Part shown: in pieces, positions 9,547 to 18,380 of the stretch
How positions within the stretch are numbered: the stretch's first letter is position 1
Layout of the letters: each line of letters begins with the position of its first letter
NCBI RefSeq assembly: GCF_018614035.1
Contig: NZ_JAGGPA010000003.1
Location: forward strand, 1 to 64,000
From: Streptomyces sp. ISL-96
Lineage (GTDB): Bacteria > Actinomycetota > Actinomycetes > Streptomycetales > Streptomycetaceae
DNA length: 64,000 bases
Reading direction: 5' to 3'
Position numbers and translations under genes: made by a program
Notes under the pieces: model-generated
Database searches by the model: none
What the model was told of the DNA's origin: nothing
The model's input: only the letters and a program-made list of their open reading frames with translations

Positions 9547-10809
9547 TCAGATCGCGGAGCCGGCCTTCCACTGCTCCCAGTCCATGTTCCAGCCGTTGAG
9601 GCCGTTGTCCGGCTTGATGGTCTTGTCCGGGGAGTTCTTGACGACGACCACGTCACCGACGATCGAGTTGTTGAAGAACCACGCACCGGGCTGCTTCGGG
9701 TCGTTCGCACCCTTGGCGTCGTTCAGGCCCACGCAGCCGTGGCTGGTGTTGGCGCTGCCGAAGATGGAGTCGGCGCCCCAGTAGTTGCCGTGGATGAACG
9801 TGCCCGAGGTGGACAGCCGCATGGCGTGCGGGACGTCCTTGATGTCGTACTCGCCCTTGCCGTCCTTCTTCGTGAAGCCGACGGTCGAGCCGTCCATCCG
9901 GGTCTCCTTGAACTTCTCGGAGATCACCATCTGGCCGTTGTACGTCGGGTTCTCGGGCGCGCCCGCGGAGATCGGGATGGTCTTGATCGTCTTGCCGTCC
10001 TGGGTGACCGTCATGGTCTTGGACTTGGCGTCGACGGTGCTGACCTGGTTGCGGCCGACCGTGAAGGTGACGGTCTTGTCCTGTACGCCGTAGACGCCGT
10101 CGGCGCCCTCGACGCCGTCGAGCGCCAGCTTCATGGTGACCGTGGAGCCGCCCTTCCAGTACTCCTGGGGGCGGAAGTCCAGCCGCTGGGAGCTGAACCA
10201 GTGGCCGACGACTTCCTGGCCGCTGCTCGACGTGACCGTGATGCCCTTCTGGACGGCGGCCTTGTCGGTGATCGGCTTGTCGAAGTTGATCGACACCGGC
10301 ATGCCCACGCCGACCTTGGAGCCGTCGTCGGGCGTGAAGTTCCCGATGAAGCTGTTTTCGGGCGAGACGGTGGTGAAGGAACCGTTCTCGTGGGCCTCTC
10401 GGCCCTCGGAGTCCGCCGCCGTCGCCGAGATCTTGTACGTCGTCGAGCGCTTCAGCTGCCCGTCCGGCTTCCAGCTCTTGCCGTCGGCCGCGATGGTGCC
10501 GGCCACGTCCGTCCCGTCCGTCGAGGTCATGGTGACCTCGGTCAGCTTGCCCTCGCTGACGGTGACCTTGGTGCCGCGGTTGATGCTGACGTTGTCGGCG
10601 CCGCCCTTGGGTGTGATCGCTATTCGGGCCTTGGAGGTTTCCTTGGCCGCCGCCTCGTCGACCTCGGCCTGCGACTTCTCCGAGCTCTGGGCGCTGCTGC
10701 GGCCCTTGTCGCCGCCGTCGTCGCCGCCGCTACAGGCCGAAAGCACCAGAACGCCGCCGAGCAGTGCGGACGCGGCCATAAGGCCCCTGCGCCGCTTGCT
10801 GTCCGTCAT
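9547..10809 (-). CDS. Lipoprotein L,D-transpeptidase (YkuD domain, Ig-like repeats)
   Basis: This enzyme makes 3-3 cross-links in peptidoglycan on the outer membrane face. The 420-residue precursor has a lipoprotein signal ending LVLSAC (lipobox Cys about residue 23), two bacterial Ig-like domains and a C-terminal YkuD domain. The active-site block HGNYWG...SHGCVGL supplies the catalytic His and Cys. Start ATG 10809 has GGAGAAG about 8 bases upstream; another ATG at 10824 adds five residues. The arrangement matches mycobacterial LdtMt2-like enzymes. Confidence 0.92.
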   Translation of the reverse strand: MTDSKRRRGLMAASALLGGVLVLSACSGGDDGGDKGRSSAQSSEKSQAEVDEAAAKETSKARIAITPKGGADNVSINRGTKVTVSEGKLTEVTMTSTDGTDVAGTIAADGKSWKPDGQLKRSTTYKISATAADSEGREAHENGSFTTVSPENSFIGNFTPDDGSKVGVGMPVSINFDKPITDKAAVQKGITVTSSSGQEVVGHWFSSQRLDFRPQEYWKGGSTVTMKLALDGVEGADGVYGVQDKTVTFTVGRNQVSTVDAKSKTMTVTQDGKTIKTIPISAGAPENPTYNGQMVISEKFKETRMDGSTVGFTKKDGKGEYDIKDVPHAMRLSTSGTFIHGNYWGADSIFGSANTSHGCVGLNDAKGANDPKQPGAWFFNNSIVGDVVVVKNSPDKTIKPDNGLNGWNMDWEQWKAGSAI

Positions 10810-10970
10810 CACACGCTTCTCCATCGTTGCCGATTCCCCACAAAATCCCCGGGCAGAGCCGCTGGGCAGCATCACCCTGCCAATGTCCTAAACACCTGTA
10901 CCGATTCGTCCGTTCCACATCTGGGGGGAATGTGGGGAACACCACTGATCACAGTGACCGACGCAGCCAC

Positions 10971-10994
10971 GCCGCCGCCGGTTGCGGCGGCGGC
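10971..10994 (-). terminator. Hairpin terminator after the small acidic protein gene
   Basis: A 10-bp GC stem (gccgccgccg/cggcggcggc, 4-base loop) lies 40 bases beyond the stop of the minus-strand gene at 11038. Confidence 0.45.
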
Positions 10995-11037
10995 GCGCTT
11001 TTGTTCGCCGGGCCCCCCGGAGAAGCTACGCGAGGCG

Positions 11038-11364
11038 CTACACGGGTCCCTCCTCGTCGTCCTCATCAAGGTCCCACTCCAGGGCGTCGGGGTTGTAGTC
11101 GATCCGCTCACTGCTCCACGAGGCCTGCGCGAGCTCCACCCCGGGTACGTCGCTGATCAGGTCGAACGGGTCCACGAGGTGGGCGAGGGCCTCCGCGACG
11201 TCTTCCCTGACTGCGGCCTCGGCATGCGTACGTTCGACGTCCTGCGCGTGTGTGTCCTGCGTTACGTGCGCGAGGGCGGCGCCGGTGAGCGTCTCGGGGT
11301 CGGAAATTTCCAGCACCAATTCCACCTGGAGCCGGACAAAACGTGACGTGTCAATTGCGTTCAT
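11038..11364 (-). CDS. Conserved acidic hypothetical protein
   Basis: The 108-residue product is highly acidic and ends in DLDEDDEEGPV. It starts MNAIDTSRFVRLQVELVLEI, then has a helical middle rich in Ala/His/Glu. No membrane segment or catalytic motif is visible. The ATG is chosen because the sequence upstream of it loses coding character. It is transcribed away from the LAXTG protein gene with 116 bases between them. I do not recognise a named family; it has the look of a conserved Streptomyces protein. Confidence 0.65.
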   Translation of the reverse strand: MNAIDTSRFVRLQVELVLEISDPETLTGAALAHVTQDTHAQDVERTHAEAAVREDVAEALAHLVDPFDLISDVPGVELAQASWSSERIDYNPDALEWDLDEDDEEGPV

Positions 11365-11480
11365 GCGTCGGAGCGTAGGCCTCCGGGCTCCCGCGACTTT
11401 CCTGCGACCCGCTGCTTTCATTAGCATCGGCGTACACGGCCGACGGCCAATTCCCGGTTGCCTCAAGGGGGATCGATTAC

Positions 11481-11789
11481 GTGTCCGCACGCCGACCGCT
11501 GCTGACCGCCACCGCTGCGGGCACACTGCTGTGTGCTCTGTGGTTCGTCCCGTCCGCCAACGCGACGGCCGAGGAGGAGGCGAAGCCCCAGCCCGCGACG
11601 CAGCCACAGTCGCAGTCGCAGTCGCAGTCACAGCTGCCGCCCGCGAAGAGCACCCCGCAGGACCTCGTGCTCGCCGACACGGGCAGCGTGGACACGACCC
11701 CGTACCTGGTCGGCGGCACGACGTTCCTGACCCTGGGCGCCGGTTTCATGGCGTACTCGATGCGAAGGGCCGCGCGCCAGATCATCTGA
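11481..11789 (+). CDS. Small LAXTG-type cell-wall sorted protein
   Basis: This 102-residue precursor has a signal peptide (MSARRPLLTATAAGTLLCAL, cleavage near ANA-TA), a Gln/Ser linker (QSQSQSQSQ, residues about 45-53), a sorting motif LADTGS at about 68-73, a C-terminal hydrophobic helix and a basic tail RRAARQII. LAXTG is the motif recognised by class E sortases of Streptomyces, so it is predicted to be linked to the cell wall. The mature part is only about 40 residues, mostly linker, so it is unlikely to be an enzyme. No sortase gene is adjacent. Confidence 0.7.
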   Translation: MSARRPLLTATAAGTLLCALWFVPSANATAEEEAKPQPATQPQSQSQSQSQLPPAKSTPQDLVLADTGSVDTTPYLVGGTTFLTLGAGFMAYSMRRAARQII

Positions 11790-11811
11790 CGCACGGCCCT
11801 TGGGACTGCGA

Positions 11812-13356
11812 CTACGCGAGCGGCCCGGTCACCGGCTCGACGGCCTCGACGAGCCTGCCCGCCCGTACGAAGGCATCGGCGGCGGCGAGGTCGGGCGCGA
11901 GGAAGCGGTCGGGGCCGGGGCCCTGGACTCCCGCTTCCCGTACGGCCTTGATGACGGCCTGCGAGGCGGGCGCGGGCGTGAGCCCCTCGCGCAACTCGAT
12001 GCCGCGCGTGGCGGCGTACAGCTCGACGGCGACGATCCGGGTGAGGTTGTCGATCGTGGTGCGGAGCTTGCGCGCCGCCGACCAGCCCATGGAGACGTGG
12101 TCCTCCTGCATGGCGGAGGACGGAATCGAGTCGACGGAGGCGGGCGCGGCGAGCCGCTTCATTTCACTGACGAGTGCGGCCTGGGTGTACTGGGCGATCA
12201 TCAGGCCCGAGTCGACGCCGGCGTCGTCGGCCAGGAACGGCGGCAGCCCGTGCGACCGGTTCTTGTCGAGGAGCCGGTCGGTGCGGCGCTCGCAGATGGA
12301 GCCGAGGTCGGCGGCGGCGATGGCGAGGAAGTCGAGTACGTACGCGACGGGCGCCCCGTGGAAGTTGCCGTTGGACTCGACGCGGCCGTCGGGCAGGACG
12401 ACGGGGTTGTCGACGGCGGAGGCGAGTTCCCGCTCGGCGACGGTCAGCGCGTACGCGATGGTGTCGCGTCCGGCGCCGGCGACCTGGGGGGCGCAGCGCA
12501 CGGAGTAGGCGTCCTGGACGCGCGGGGCGTCGTCCTGGTGGTGCCCCGTGAGCCCGGATCCCGCGAGAACCCGGAGCATGTTGTCGGCGGACTCCCCCTG
12601 GCCGGGGTGGGGGCGTATGGCGTGCAGCTCGGGGGCGAGGACCTTGTCCGTGCCGAGGAGGGCTTCGAGGCTGAGGGCGGCGGTGATGTCGGCGGAGGTG
12701 TAGAGCCGCTTGAGGTCACCGATGGCCATGATCAGCATGCCGAGCATGCCGTCGGTGCCGTTGAGGAGGGCGAGGCCTTCCTTCTCGCGGAGCTCGACGG
12801 GAACGATGCCGTGCGCGGCGAGCAGCTCGCCGGCGGGCCGGATGGTCCCGTCAGGTCCCTCGGCGTCCCCTTCGCCCATCAGCGCGAGGGCGCAGTGACT
12901 GAGGGGGGCGAGGTCGCCGGAGCAGCCGAGGGAGCCGTACTCGTGGACGACGGGCGTGATCCCGGCGTTGAGCAGGTCCGCCATGGTCTGGGCGACGTGC
13001 GGGCGTACGCCGGTGTGGCCGGAGGCGACGGTCTTGAGCCGCAGGAACATCAGGGCGCGTACGACTTCGCGCTCGACGTGCGGGCCCATGCCGGCGGCGT
13101 GCGACCGGACGATGTTGCGCTGCAACTGGGCGCGCAGGTCCTGGCTGATGTGCCGGGAGGCGAGGGCGCCGAATCCGGTCGAGACCCCGTAGACGGGCTC
13201 GGGCTTGGCTGCGAGCGCGTCCACGATCTCGCGGGAGGCGGCGAGCGCGGCGACGGCCTCGTCGGAGAGCGTGACCCTGGCGTTGTCCCGGGCGACGGCG
13301 ATGACGTCCGCTGCGGTCGTCCCGGACGTCCCCAGCACGACTGTGTGCATATCCAT
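11812..13356 (-). CDS. hutH: Histidine ammonia-lyase
   Basis: HutH deaminates L-histidine to urocanate, the first step of histidine use. The 514-residue protein has the family core with YGVSTGFG near residue 56 and a cofactor-forming triad in GSLGCSGDLAPLSH (Cys145-Ser146-Gly147). Most relatives have Ala-Ser-Gly, but a Cys in the first position is, as I recall, known in Streptomyces histidases; the Ser and Gly that form the MIO group are present. Starts at 13356 and 13350 are both possible; AGGG lies about 9 bases before 13356. It is a single gene, with no other hut gene next to it. Confidence 0.95.
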   Translation of the reverse strand: MDMHTVVLGTSGTTAADVIAVARDNARVTLSDEAVAALAASREIVDALAAKPEPVYGVSTGFGALASRHISQDLRAQLQRNIVRSHAAGMGPHVEREVVRALMFLRLKTVASGHTGVRPHVAQTMADLLNAGITPVVHEYGSLGCSGDLAPLSHCALALMGEGDAEGPDGTIRPAGELLAAHGIVPVELREKEGLALLNGTDGMLGMLIMAIGDLKRLYTSADITAALSLEALLGTDKVLAPELHAIRPHPGQGESADNMLRVLAGSGLTGHHQDDAPRVQDAYSVRCAPQVAGAGRDTIAYALTVAERELASAVDNPVVLPDGRVESNGNFHGAPVAYVLDFLAIAAADLGSICERRTDRLLDKNRSHGLPPFLADDAGVDSGLMIAQYTQAALVSEMKRLAAPASVDSIPSSAMQEDHVSMGWSAARKLRTTIDNLTRIVAVELYAATRGIELREGLTPAPASQAVIKAVREAGVQGPGPDRFLAPDLAAADAFVRAGRLVEAVEPVTGPLA

Positions 13357-13472
13357 ATTCAGAACCCTACGGACTGAATCCCTCTCTGTCACTAGTGGAT
13401 GGGGGTGGTGCCCCTTACACGGCCGGTGGGCGGGTGCGGGTGCCTGCGGCGCTGTGACGCCCTTCGGGCGTG

Positions 13473-13541
13473 TCCTCAATCGCCGGACGGGCTGGATATT
13501 GCCGCTTGCGGCAACCTTTCAGCCCCTCCGGCGATTGAGGA
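13473..13541. repeat. Dispersed intergenic inverted repeat
   Basis: Arms tcctcaatcgccggacgggctg and cagcccctccggcgattgag pair over about 22 bases with one mismatch, followed by ggggtctggggcggagcccc. This imperfect palindrome is a recurrent Streptomyces intergenic element, and related arms occur at 36430 and 58530. It may also stop transcription between hutH and upstream sequence. Confidence 0.75.
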
Positions 13542-13591
13542 GCGGGGTCTGGGGCGGAGCCCCTCACGCGGCGGAGCCGCAAAGTGTCACA

Positions 13592-13628
13592 GCGGGAAGG
13601 GGCGGGTCGGGGAAAGCGCCGCAGGCGC
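13592..13628. repeat. Dispersed repeat gggaaggggcgggt-type
   Basis: The segment ggaaggggcgggtcgggg followed by aaagcgccgcaggc recurs inverted at about 22480-22518 with one change. It is a second short element scattered in intergenic DNA, next to the hutH/GGDEF boundary. Confidence 0.7.
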
Positions 13629-13656
13629 CGGCACGGCCACCGCACCCGCACTCCAC

Positions 13657-14844
13657 TCACCCCCCGTCCACCCCAGGGTCCCGCCCCCGGAAAGCCCGCC
13701 GATCATGCGGCGCAGGCGGCGGCGCGTCCGCGAGCCGGACAACCGCTCCATCCCGCCCCGCCACCACCGGCTTCGAAGAGCGCGCCGCCTTCGCCCGGTA
13801 CTGCGCCGCATCGGCCAGCCGGAACAGCCGTCGCGCGGTACGGACCGGCCCGATCGGATCACCCGTCGAAGCGACTCCGCACGCGACGCCCTCCCCCAGG
13901 TCCATTCCACCCGCCCGTACGCACAGTTCCTCGGCCACCTTCACCACCGCGTCCGACGAAGGACCGACCGCGAGGAGGCAGAACTCATCGCCCCCGAGCC
14001 GCGCCGCCAGCGCCCCCGGCAGCATCGCGCCGCACACCGACAACACCGAGCCGAAACGTTCTAGCAGCCGGTCGCCCACGGCATGGCCGAGCGAGTCGTT
14101 CACCCGCTTCAGCCCGTTCAGGTCGCAGACCACAAGACTGACGACCGTCCCCGACTCCCGGTGCCGCTCCACCGCCTCGTCGAGCCCTATGTCGACCGCC
14201 CGCCGGTTCGCCAGCCCCGTCAGCGGATCCGTGAACGCGAGCTTGCGGACCTCCTCCAGCAGCTCCGTCTGGGCGATACCGGCCGCGACCACCGATGCCA
14301 GCACCGTGGCGAAGTCCGCGTCGGACCGGTCGAAGACCGGCGCCCCGGCCGGCCGCGCCACATACAGCTCGCCCCACGCCTGCCCCCGCAGCACGATCGG
14401 CGCGACCACGCAGGACCCGCGCCCGCGCCGCCGCAGCGCCGCCACCCGCTGATGGCAGTAACCGGCGGCGGACGCATCGGTGGAAGCCTCGGCAGACGCA
14501 CCGGCGGAAGTTCCGGCGGCCCCCTCCGCCGTCTCGACCCACGCGTTCGGCTCGCCCCCGCCCGCCCACTCCTCGTGCAGGAACTCCGCGATCTCCGGAA
14601 ACTGATGTACGGGATAGGTCTCGCCCTCGGGGAACTCCTCCTCCCCCGCCGCCCGCTCCCCCGCGTTCACCAGGACCCGCAGCCGCCCCAGCTCGCGTTC
14701 CCACACCGAAACCGCCGCGAAGCTGCCCCCCAGCGCCTGCTTCGCCCCGAGCGCGGCCGCGCGCCAGGACTCACGCGGGGTGTGCGCCGCCGCCATCGCC
14801 TGCGCCAGCGTCACCACGGCCCGCAGCCGCGCATCCTCAGCCAT
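13657..14844 (-). CDS. GAF-GGDEF protein, probable diguanylate cyclase
   Basis: This 395-residue cytosolic protein should make cyclic di-GMP, which controls development in Streptomyces. An N-terminal GAF-like sensory domain (residues about 20-190) carries an Ala/Ser/Thr-rich insert near 115-130. The C-terminal cyclase domain starts at FTDPLTGLANRRAVD (about 205) and has an intact RLGGDEFCLL active site. No RxxD inhibitory site is seen five residues before GGDEF, so product feedback at that site is unlikely. The tail after about 345 is Pro/Arg/Asp-rich. The gene order hutH-GGDEF-enoyl-CoA hydratase-cya is that of S. coelicolor as I recall. Confidence 0.88.
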   Translation of the reverse strand: MAEDARLRAVVTLAQAMAAAHTPRESWRAAALGAKQALGGSFAAVSVWERELGRLRVLVNAGERAAGEEEFPEGETYPVHQFPEIAEFLHEEWAGGGEPNAWVETAEGAAGTSAGASAEASTDASAAGYCHQRVAALRRRGRGSCVVAPIVLRGQAWGELYVARPAGAPVFDRSDADFATVLASVVAAGIAQTELLEEVRKLAFTDPLTGLANRRAVDIGLDEAVERHRESGTVVSLVVCDLNGLKRVNDSLGHAVGDRLLERFGSVLSVCGAMLPGALAARLGGDEFCLLAVGPSSDAVVKVAEELCVRAGGMDLGEGVACGVASTGDPIGPVRTARRLFRLADAAQYRAKAARSSKPVVAGRDGAVVRLADAPPPAPHDRRAFRGRDPGVDGG

Positions 14845-14935
14845 TCCCCCAGCTTAGGGAGTTTATGGAGATTTGTAGCGATGTGATCCTTCGGCTTTCG
14901 GCCCCTGCCTCCGGCGCCCCTGTTCGCCTATTCGG

Positions 14936-15736
14936 CTATTCGCCCGGCCACTGTGGCGTGCGCTTCTCGTTGAACGCCGCCACACCCTCCGCGCGGTCGC
15001 CGGAGAAGGCCACCGACCGCCACGCCGCGTCCTCGACCTCAAGACCGGCCCGCAGATCCAGCCCGTGCCCGAGCCGCATCGCCCGCTTCGCGGCCCGCAG
15101 CCCCACCGGCGAGTTCCCGGCGATACGGGTCGCCAGCGCCAGGGCCTCCTCCTTGTCCTGCCCCGCGTCCACCAGCAGATCGACAAGCCCGAGCCCGGCC
15201 GCCTCCGCCGCCTCCACCCGCCGCGCCGTGAACACCAGCTCCGCCGCCCGCGCCGCCCCGACCCGCCGGGGCAGCAGCTGCGTACCGCCGCCGCCCGGAA
15301 TGACGCCCACCGACACCTCGGGCAGCCCGACCACCGCCGTACGGTCCGCCACGATGAGGTCGCAGGCCAGCGCCAGCTCGAAGCCGCCGCCCAGCGCGAA
15401 GCCGTGCACGGCGGCGATCGTCGGCATGGGCAGCTCCAGTACGCCCGTGTACGCGCCCCGGGCGACCGGCCGCTGACGTACCAGCTCGGCGTCCGTGAAC
15501 GAATTCCGCTCCTTGAGGTCCGCGCCGACGCAGAACGCCCGCTCGTTGCTGGACGTCACCACCGTCACCCGCACCTGCGGGTCCGCGCCCAGCGCGTCGC
15601 ACGCCGCCGCGATGGAACGGGCCATGTCCGTGGACACCGCGTTCATCGCCTTGGGCCGGTCGAGGACCAGTTCGGCAACGTACCCGTGCCGCTGTACGCC
15701 GACGAACTCCCCGAACCGCTGCTGTTCCCCACTCAT
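14936..15736 (-). CDS. Enoyl-CoA hydratase/isomerase family protein
   Basis: This crotonase-fold enzyme of 266 residues acts on acyl-CoA thioesters, most likely hydrating enoyl-CoA in fatty-acid or amino-acid breakdown. It has the oxyanion-hole strand FCVGADLKER, the CoA-binding HGFALGGGFELALACD, and LPEVSVGVIPGGGGTQLLPR, where the Glu expected for hydratases is present. Start ATG 15736 (MSGEQQRFGEF) is taken; an upstream in-frame start adds seven residues with little support. A perfect TAACGATCGTTA palindrome 26 bases upstream suggests control by a TetR-type repressor. Confidence 0.88.
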   Translation of the reverse strand: MSGEQQRFGEFVGVQRHGYVAELVLDRPKAMNAVSTDMARSIAAACDALGADPQVRVTVVTSSNERAFCVGADLKERNSFTDAELVRQRPVARGAYTGVLELPMPTIAAVHGFALGGGFELALACDLIVADRTAVVGLPEVSVGVIPGGGGTQLLPRRVGAARAAELVFTARRVEAAEAAGLGLVDLLVDAGQDKEEALALATRIAGNSPVGLRAAKRAMRLGHGLDLRAGLEVEDAAWRSVAFSGDRAEGVAAFNEKRTPQWPGE

Positions 15737-15761
15737 GCCGCACACCCTCCCGGTCAACGGT

Positions 15762-15773
15762 TAACGATCGTTA
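15762..15773. promoter_or_regulatory. Candidate operator TAACGATCGTTA
   Basis: A perfect 12-bp palindrome sits 26 bases upstream of the enoyl-CoA hydratase start, in the only gap between it and cya. Palindromes of this A/T-flanked CGATCG type are typical targets of TetR repressors of acyl-CoA metabolism. The regulator is not identified. Confidence 0.5.
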
Positions 15774-15784
15774 CCGGGAGGATC

Positions 15785-17287
15785 CTAGGTGGGGCGCCTC
15801 GTCAGAAGCCATGGCTCGACCGTGCCGAGCCCGCGTACCGGCCGCTGCCACATCGGCTGGAGCGCGAAGCGGTACGAGGGCGGGGCGACGCCCTCCTTCT
15901 CCGCCATCTCCGCCTCTGCGGCCGCCTCCGCCTCGGAGACCGGCGCGTCACCGGTCCGCGACAGCTCCTTGGCCAGCGCCCCGTCCACCAGCAGCGCATC
16001 CTTCGGCGCTATCGACGTGAGCCTGCTGGCCAGGTTCACGGTCGTACCGAAGACATCGCCCATGCGGGTGGTGACCGTGCCGAAGGCGATGCCCACGCGC
16101 AGGGCCGGCATCGTCTGGTCGGCGGCCATCGTCTCGATGAGCCGCAGCGCGATCTCCGCCGCCGTGCCCGGTTCGTCCGCCGCGTACAGGACCTCGTCGC
16201 CGAGGGTCTTGATGAGCCGGCCGCCGTGAGCCGCGACGAGGTCCGCGCAGGTCGTCTCGAACGCCTCGACCAGCTCGCCCAGCTCCTCCTCCTCCAGCCG
16301 CCGCGTCAGCCGCGTGAACCCGACGAGGTCCGCGAAACCGACCGCGAGCCGCCGGTCGACCATTTCCTCGTCGTCGGCGGCCTGGACGACCCGGCCGGTG
16401 GCGGCGGCGAGCTGGCGCCGCCAGACGTAGCGCAGGAATTCCTCCAGCTCGGGGAGGAGCAGCTCGACCAGCGGATACGTGACTTCGGTACGGGTCATGC
16501 CGGGCTCCGGCGGCTCGGTCAGACCCTCCAGGAAGGAATCGATCTGCCATTCCGCCAGCCGGGCGGTGGTCTGCCCGGTGGACCGGGCGACCTGCACCGC
16601 CATCGGCTCGCTGAGCAGCCCGGCCTCGACGAGACCCGCGAGCCGCCGCAGGGCGAGGACGTCGGCCTCGGTCAGGGCCTTGGCCTGCCCGATGTCGGCG
16701 AAGCCCATGGCCCGCCAGAACCGGGAGGCGAGGTCCATGGAGACACCGGCCGTACGGGCGGCCTGGAAGGGGGTGTAGCGGCGCTCGGCGCCGAGGATCA
16801 GCTGTTCGAGGCGGATGGCGAGCGGATCGTCGGTCGGCTCGGCGGTGTGGTCGACGGCGTGGTGGGGCGTGGGGTACGGCGAAGGCTCAACGGCGGCCGG
16901 CACCCCGCTCTCGCTCCCGTCCGCACGGAGAACGCCGCGCCCGGGGCCGGCTCCGGTCCTGGAACCGGATGAACCTGTCGGACCGGACCGTGAGGCCTCG
17001 CCGGAGGGCTCCCCAGAACCCGCAGCGGAACCCGTACCGGAGCCACCCCCGCCCTCGCGCCCGGACGACTCACCGGGTCCCGAATACGGCTTCGCGACCG
17101 CGCCCGGTCCGGTCTCGTGGGGGTCTTCGCCGACAGCGGACGCGTCCGCGCCGCGGCCCGAAGGGGCTGCCGCACCCACAGAGGACTCCTTACCCGAACC
17201 GGAACCGGACGGCACAGCACCCGGTTCGGGACTCGTCCCCGGGTCCGGCCGCGCACCCGCAGAGGACCCCGCGTCGTCGACGGTCAC
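15785..17287 (-). CDS. cya: Class III adenylate cyclase
   Basis: This enzyme converts ATP to cyclic AMP, which affects germination and antibiotic production in Streptomyces. The 500-residue protein has a Pro/Ser/Gly-rich N-terminal 95 residues, a helical regulatory region (about 105-270, including AGVSMDLASRFWRAMGF) seen in actinobacterial pH/lipid-regulated cyclases, and a C-terminal catalytic domain. Metal-binding Asp residues lie in FADLVGFTRLT and KTLGDEVLY, and the transition-state Asn/Arg in VNLASR. It starts at GTG 17287. I judge it the orthologue of the S. coelicolor cya gene from sequence and neighbours (birA, hutH). Confidence 0.92.
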   Translation of the reverse strand: MTVDDAGSSAGARPDPGTSPEPGAVPSGSGSGKESSVGAAAPSGRGADASAVGEDPHETGPGAVAKPYSGPGESSGREGGGGSGTGSAAGSGEPSGEASRSGPTGSSGSRTGAGPGRGVLRADGSESGVPAAVEPSPYPTPHHAVDHTAEPTDDPLAIRLEQLILGAERRYTPFQAARTAGVSMDLASRFWRAMGFADIGQAKALTEADVLALRRLAGLVEAGLLSEPMAVQVARSTGQTTARLAEWQIDSFLEGLTEPPEPGMTRTEVTYPLVELLLPELEEFLRYVWRRQLAAATGRVVQAADDEEMVDRRLAVGFADLVGFTRLTRRLEEEELGELVEAFETTCADLVAAHGGRLIKTLGDEVLYAADEPGTAAEIALRLIETMAADQTMPALRVGIAFGTVTTRMGDVFGTTVNLASRLTSIAPKDALLVDGALAKELSRTGDAPVSEAEAAAEAEMAEKEGVAPPSYRFALQPMWQRPVRGLGTVEPWLLTRRPT

Positions 17288-17393
17288 CTACCGCCTCCTG
17301 CCCGTTCCCTGCGCACTGCCCTGTGTCCTGCCGATCGTCTGTCGCACCGATCCGTCGCGGATCGCCTCAACGATACGGCAGGTGTGCCCTAGC

Positions 17394-18275
17394 TCACTCC
17401 CCCGTCCCGCGCGTCCCCTCTGTACTCGCCCCCGGCCTGAGGTGTACGACGTCACCTGCTCCCACCGGCTGCTGAACCCCCTCGGCCGTCGCCAGCACCA
17501 GCCTCCCGTGACCGTCGACGGCCACCGCCTCGCCGGTCACCGACCGGCCGCCGGGCAGTTCGGCCCGTACCGTACGGCCGAGCGTGGCGCAGCCCGCCAC
17601 GTACGCCTCCTGGAGGCGACTGGCCGCCGGATCGCCGCCGGACGCCCGCCAGTCGCCGTACCACTGACCGAGCGAACGCAGCACCGACCGCAGCAGCGGA
17701 TCGCGGTCCGTCGAGACCGCTCCCGCGAGCAGGAGCGACCCGGCGCCGGGGATCGGCAGTTCCTTCTCGGTCAGGGTGACGTTGATGCCGATGCCCACCA
17801 CGACGCCGTCCGCCGCCCGCTCGGCGAGGATGCCGCCGGCCTTGCGTTCCTCGCCACCGACGGTCACCAGGAGGTCGTTGGGCCACTTGAGCGCCGTATC
17901 GACGCCGGCCGACCGGGACAGCGCGCTCGCCACCGAGACGCCGGCGAGCAGCGGCAGCCAGCCCCACTTCTCGACCGGCACCTCGGTGGGCTTCAGCAGT
18001 ACGGAGAAGAAGAGCCCGGAGCGGGCGGGCGCCGACCAGCGCCGGTCGAGGCGCCCGCGGCCCTCGGTCTGCTCCTCGGCGACGAGCACCGCGCCTTCGG
18101 GCAGGTCCTCGGCCCGCCCGGCGAGGTCGGAATTGGTGGATCCGATGGAGGGGACGACGTCCAGGGACGTCCACAGGCTGTCCTCCCGCACCAGTGCGCG
18201 GCGCAGCGCCACGGCGCTGAGCGGCGGCCGGTCGAGGTCGGACCAGCGGTGGTCTGAAGCATCGGGAGGCGTCAT
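17394..18275 (-). CDS. birA: Biotin--[acetyl-CoA-carboxylase] ligase
   Basis: BirA attaches biotin to the carboxyl carrier domain of acyl-CoA carboxylases, here most directly AccA2, encoded 8 kb away. The 293-residue protein has the biotinyl-5'-AMP loop EGRGRLDRRW, KWPNDLLV, the GGIL motif and GIGINVT, then an SH3-like C-terminal domain with GEAVAVDGHGRLVL. There is no N-terminal DNA-binding domain, so it is the enzyme-only type. Start ATG 18275 gives MTPPDASDHRW. It is divergent from pccB, sharing the 105-base gap as promoter region. Confidence 0.94.
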   Translation of the reverse strand: MTPPDASDHRWSDLDRPPLSAVALRRALVREDSLWTSLDVVPSIGSTNSDLAGRAEDLPEGAVLVAEEQTEGRGRLDRRWSAPARSGLFFSVLLKPTEVPVEKWGWLPLLAGVSVASALSRSAGVDTALKWPNDLLVTVGGEERKAGGILAERAADGVVVGIGINVTLTEKELPIPGAGSLLLAGAVSTDRDPLLRSVLRSLGQWYGDWRASGGDPAASRLQEAYVAGCATLGRTVRAELPGGRSVTGEAVAVDGHGRLVLATAEGVQQPVGAGDVVHLRPGASTEGTRGTGE

Positions 18276-18380
18276 GCAACCCAGCGTAGGTGTGGCAAAC
18301 GACGCACTGCCGAGCGGCACACGCGCCGCTACGCTACGTGCCAGTAGCCGTCCGCTGACCAGGCAGGGAGCCGCAACCCG

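Noticed and set aside
9484..11346. A 620-codon plus-strand frame opposite the L,D-transpeptidase
   Set aside because: It is the complement of a clear lipoprotein enzyme and has the Val/Arg/Asp-rich, motif-free composition of antisense frames in high-G+C DNA.
12900..13000. Possible second HutH frame or frameshift around the CSG triad
   Set aside because: The frame is continuous and the flanking residues match the family, so the Cys is taken as genuine.
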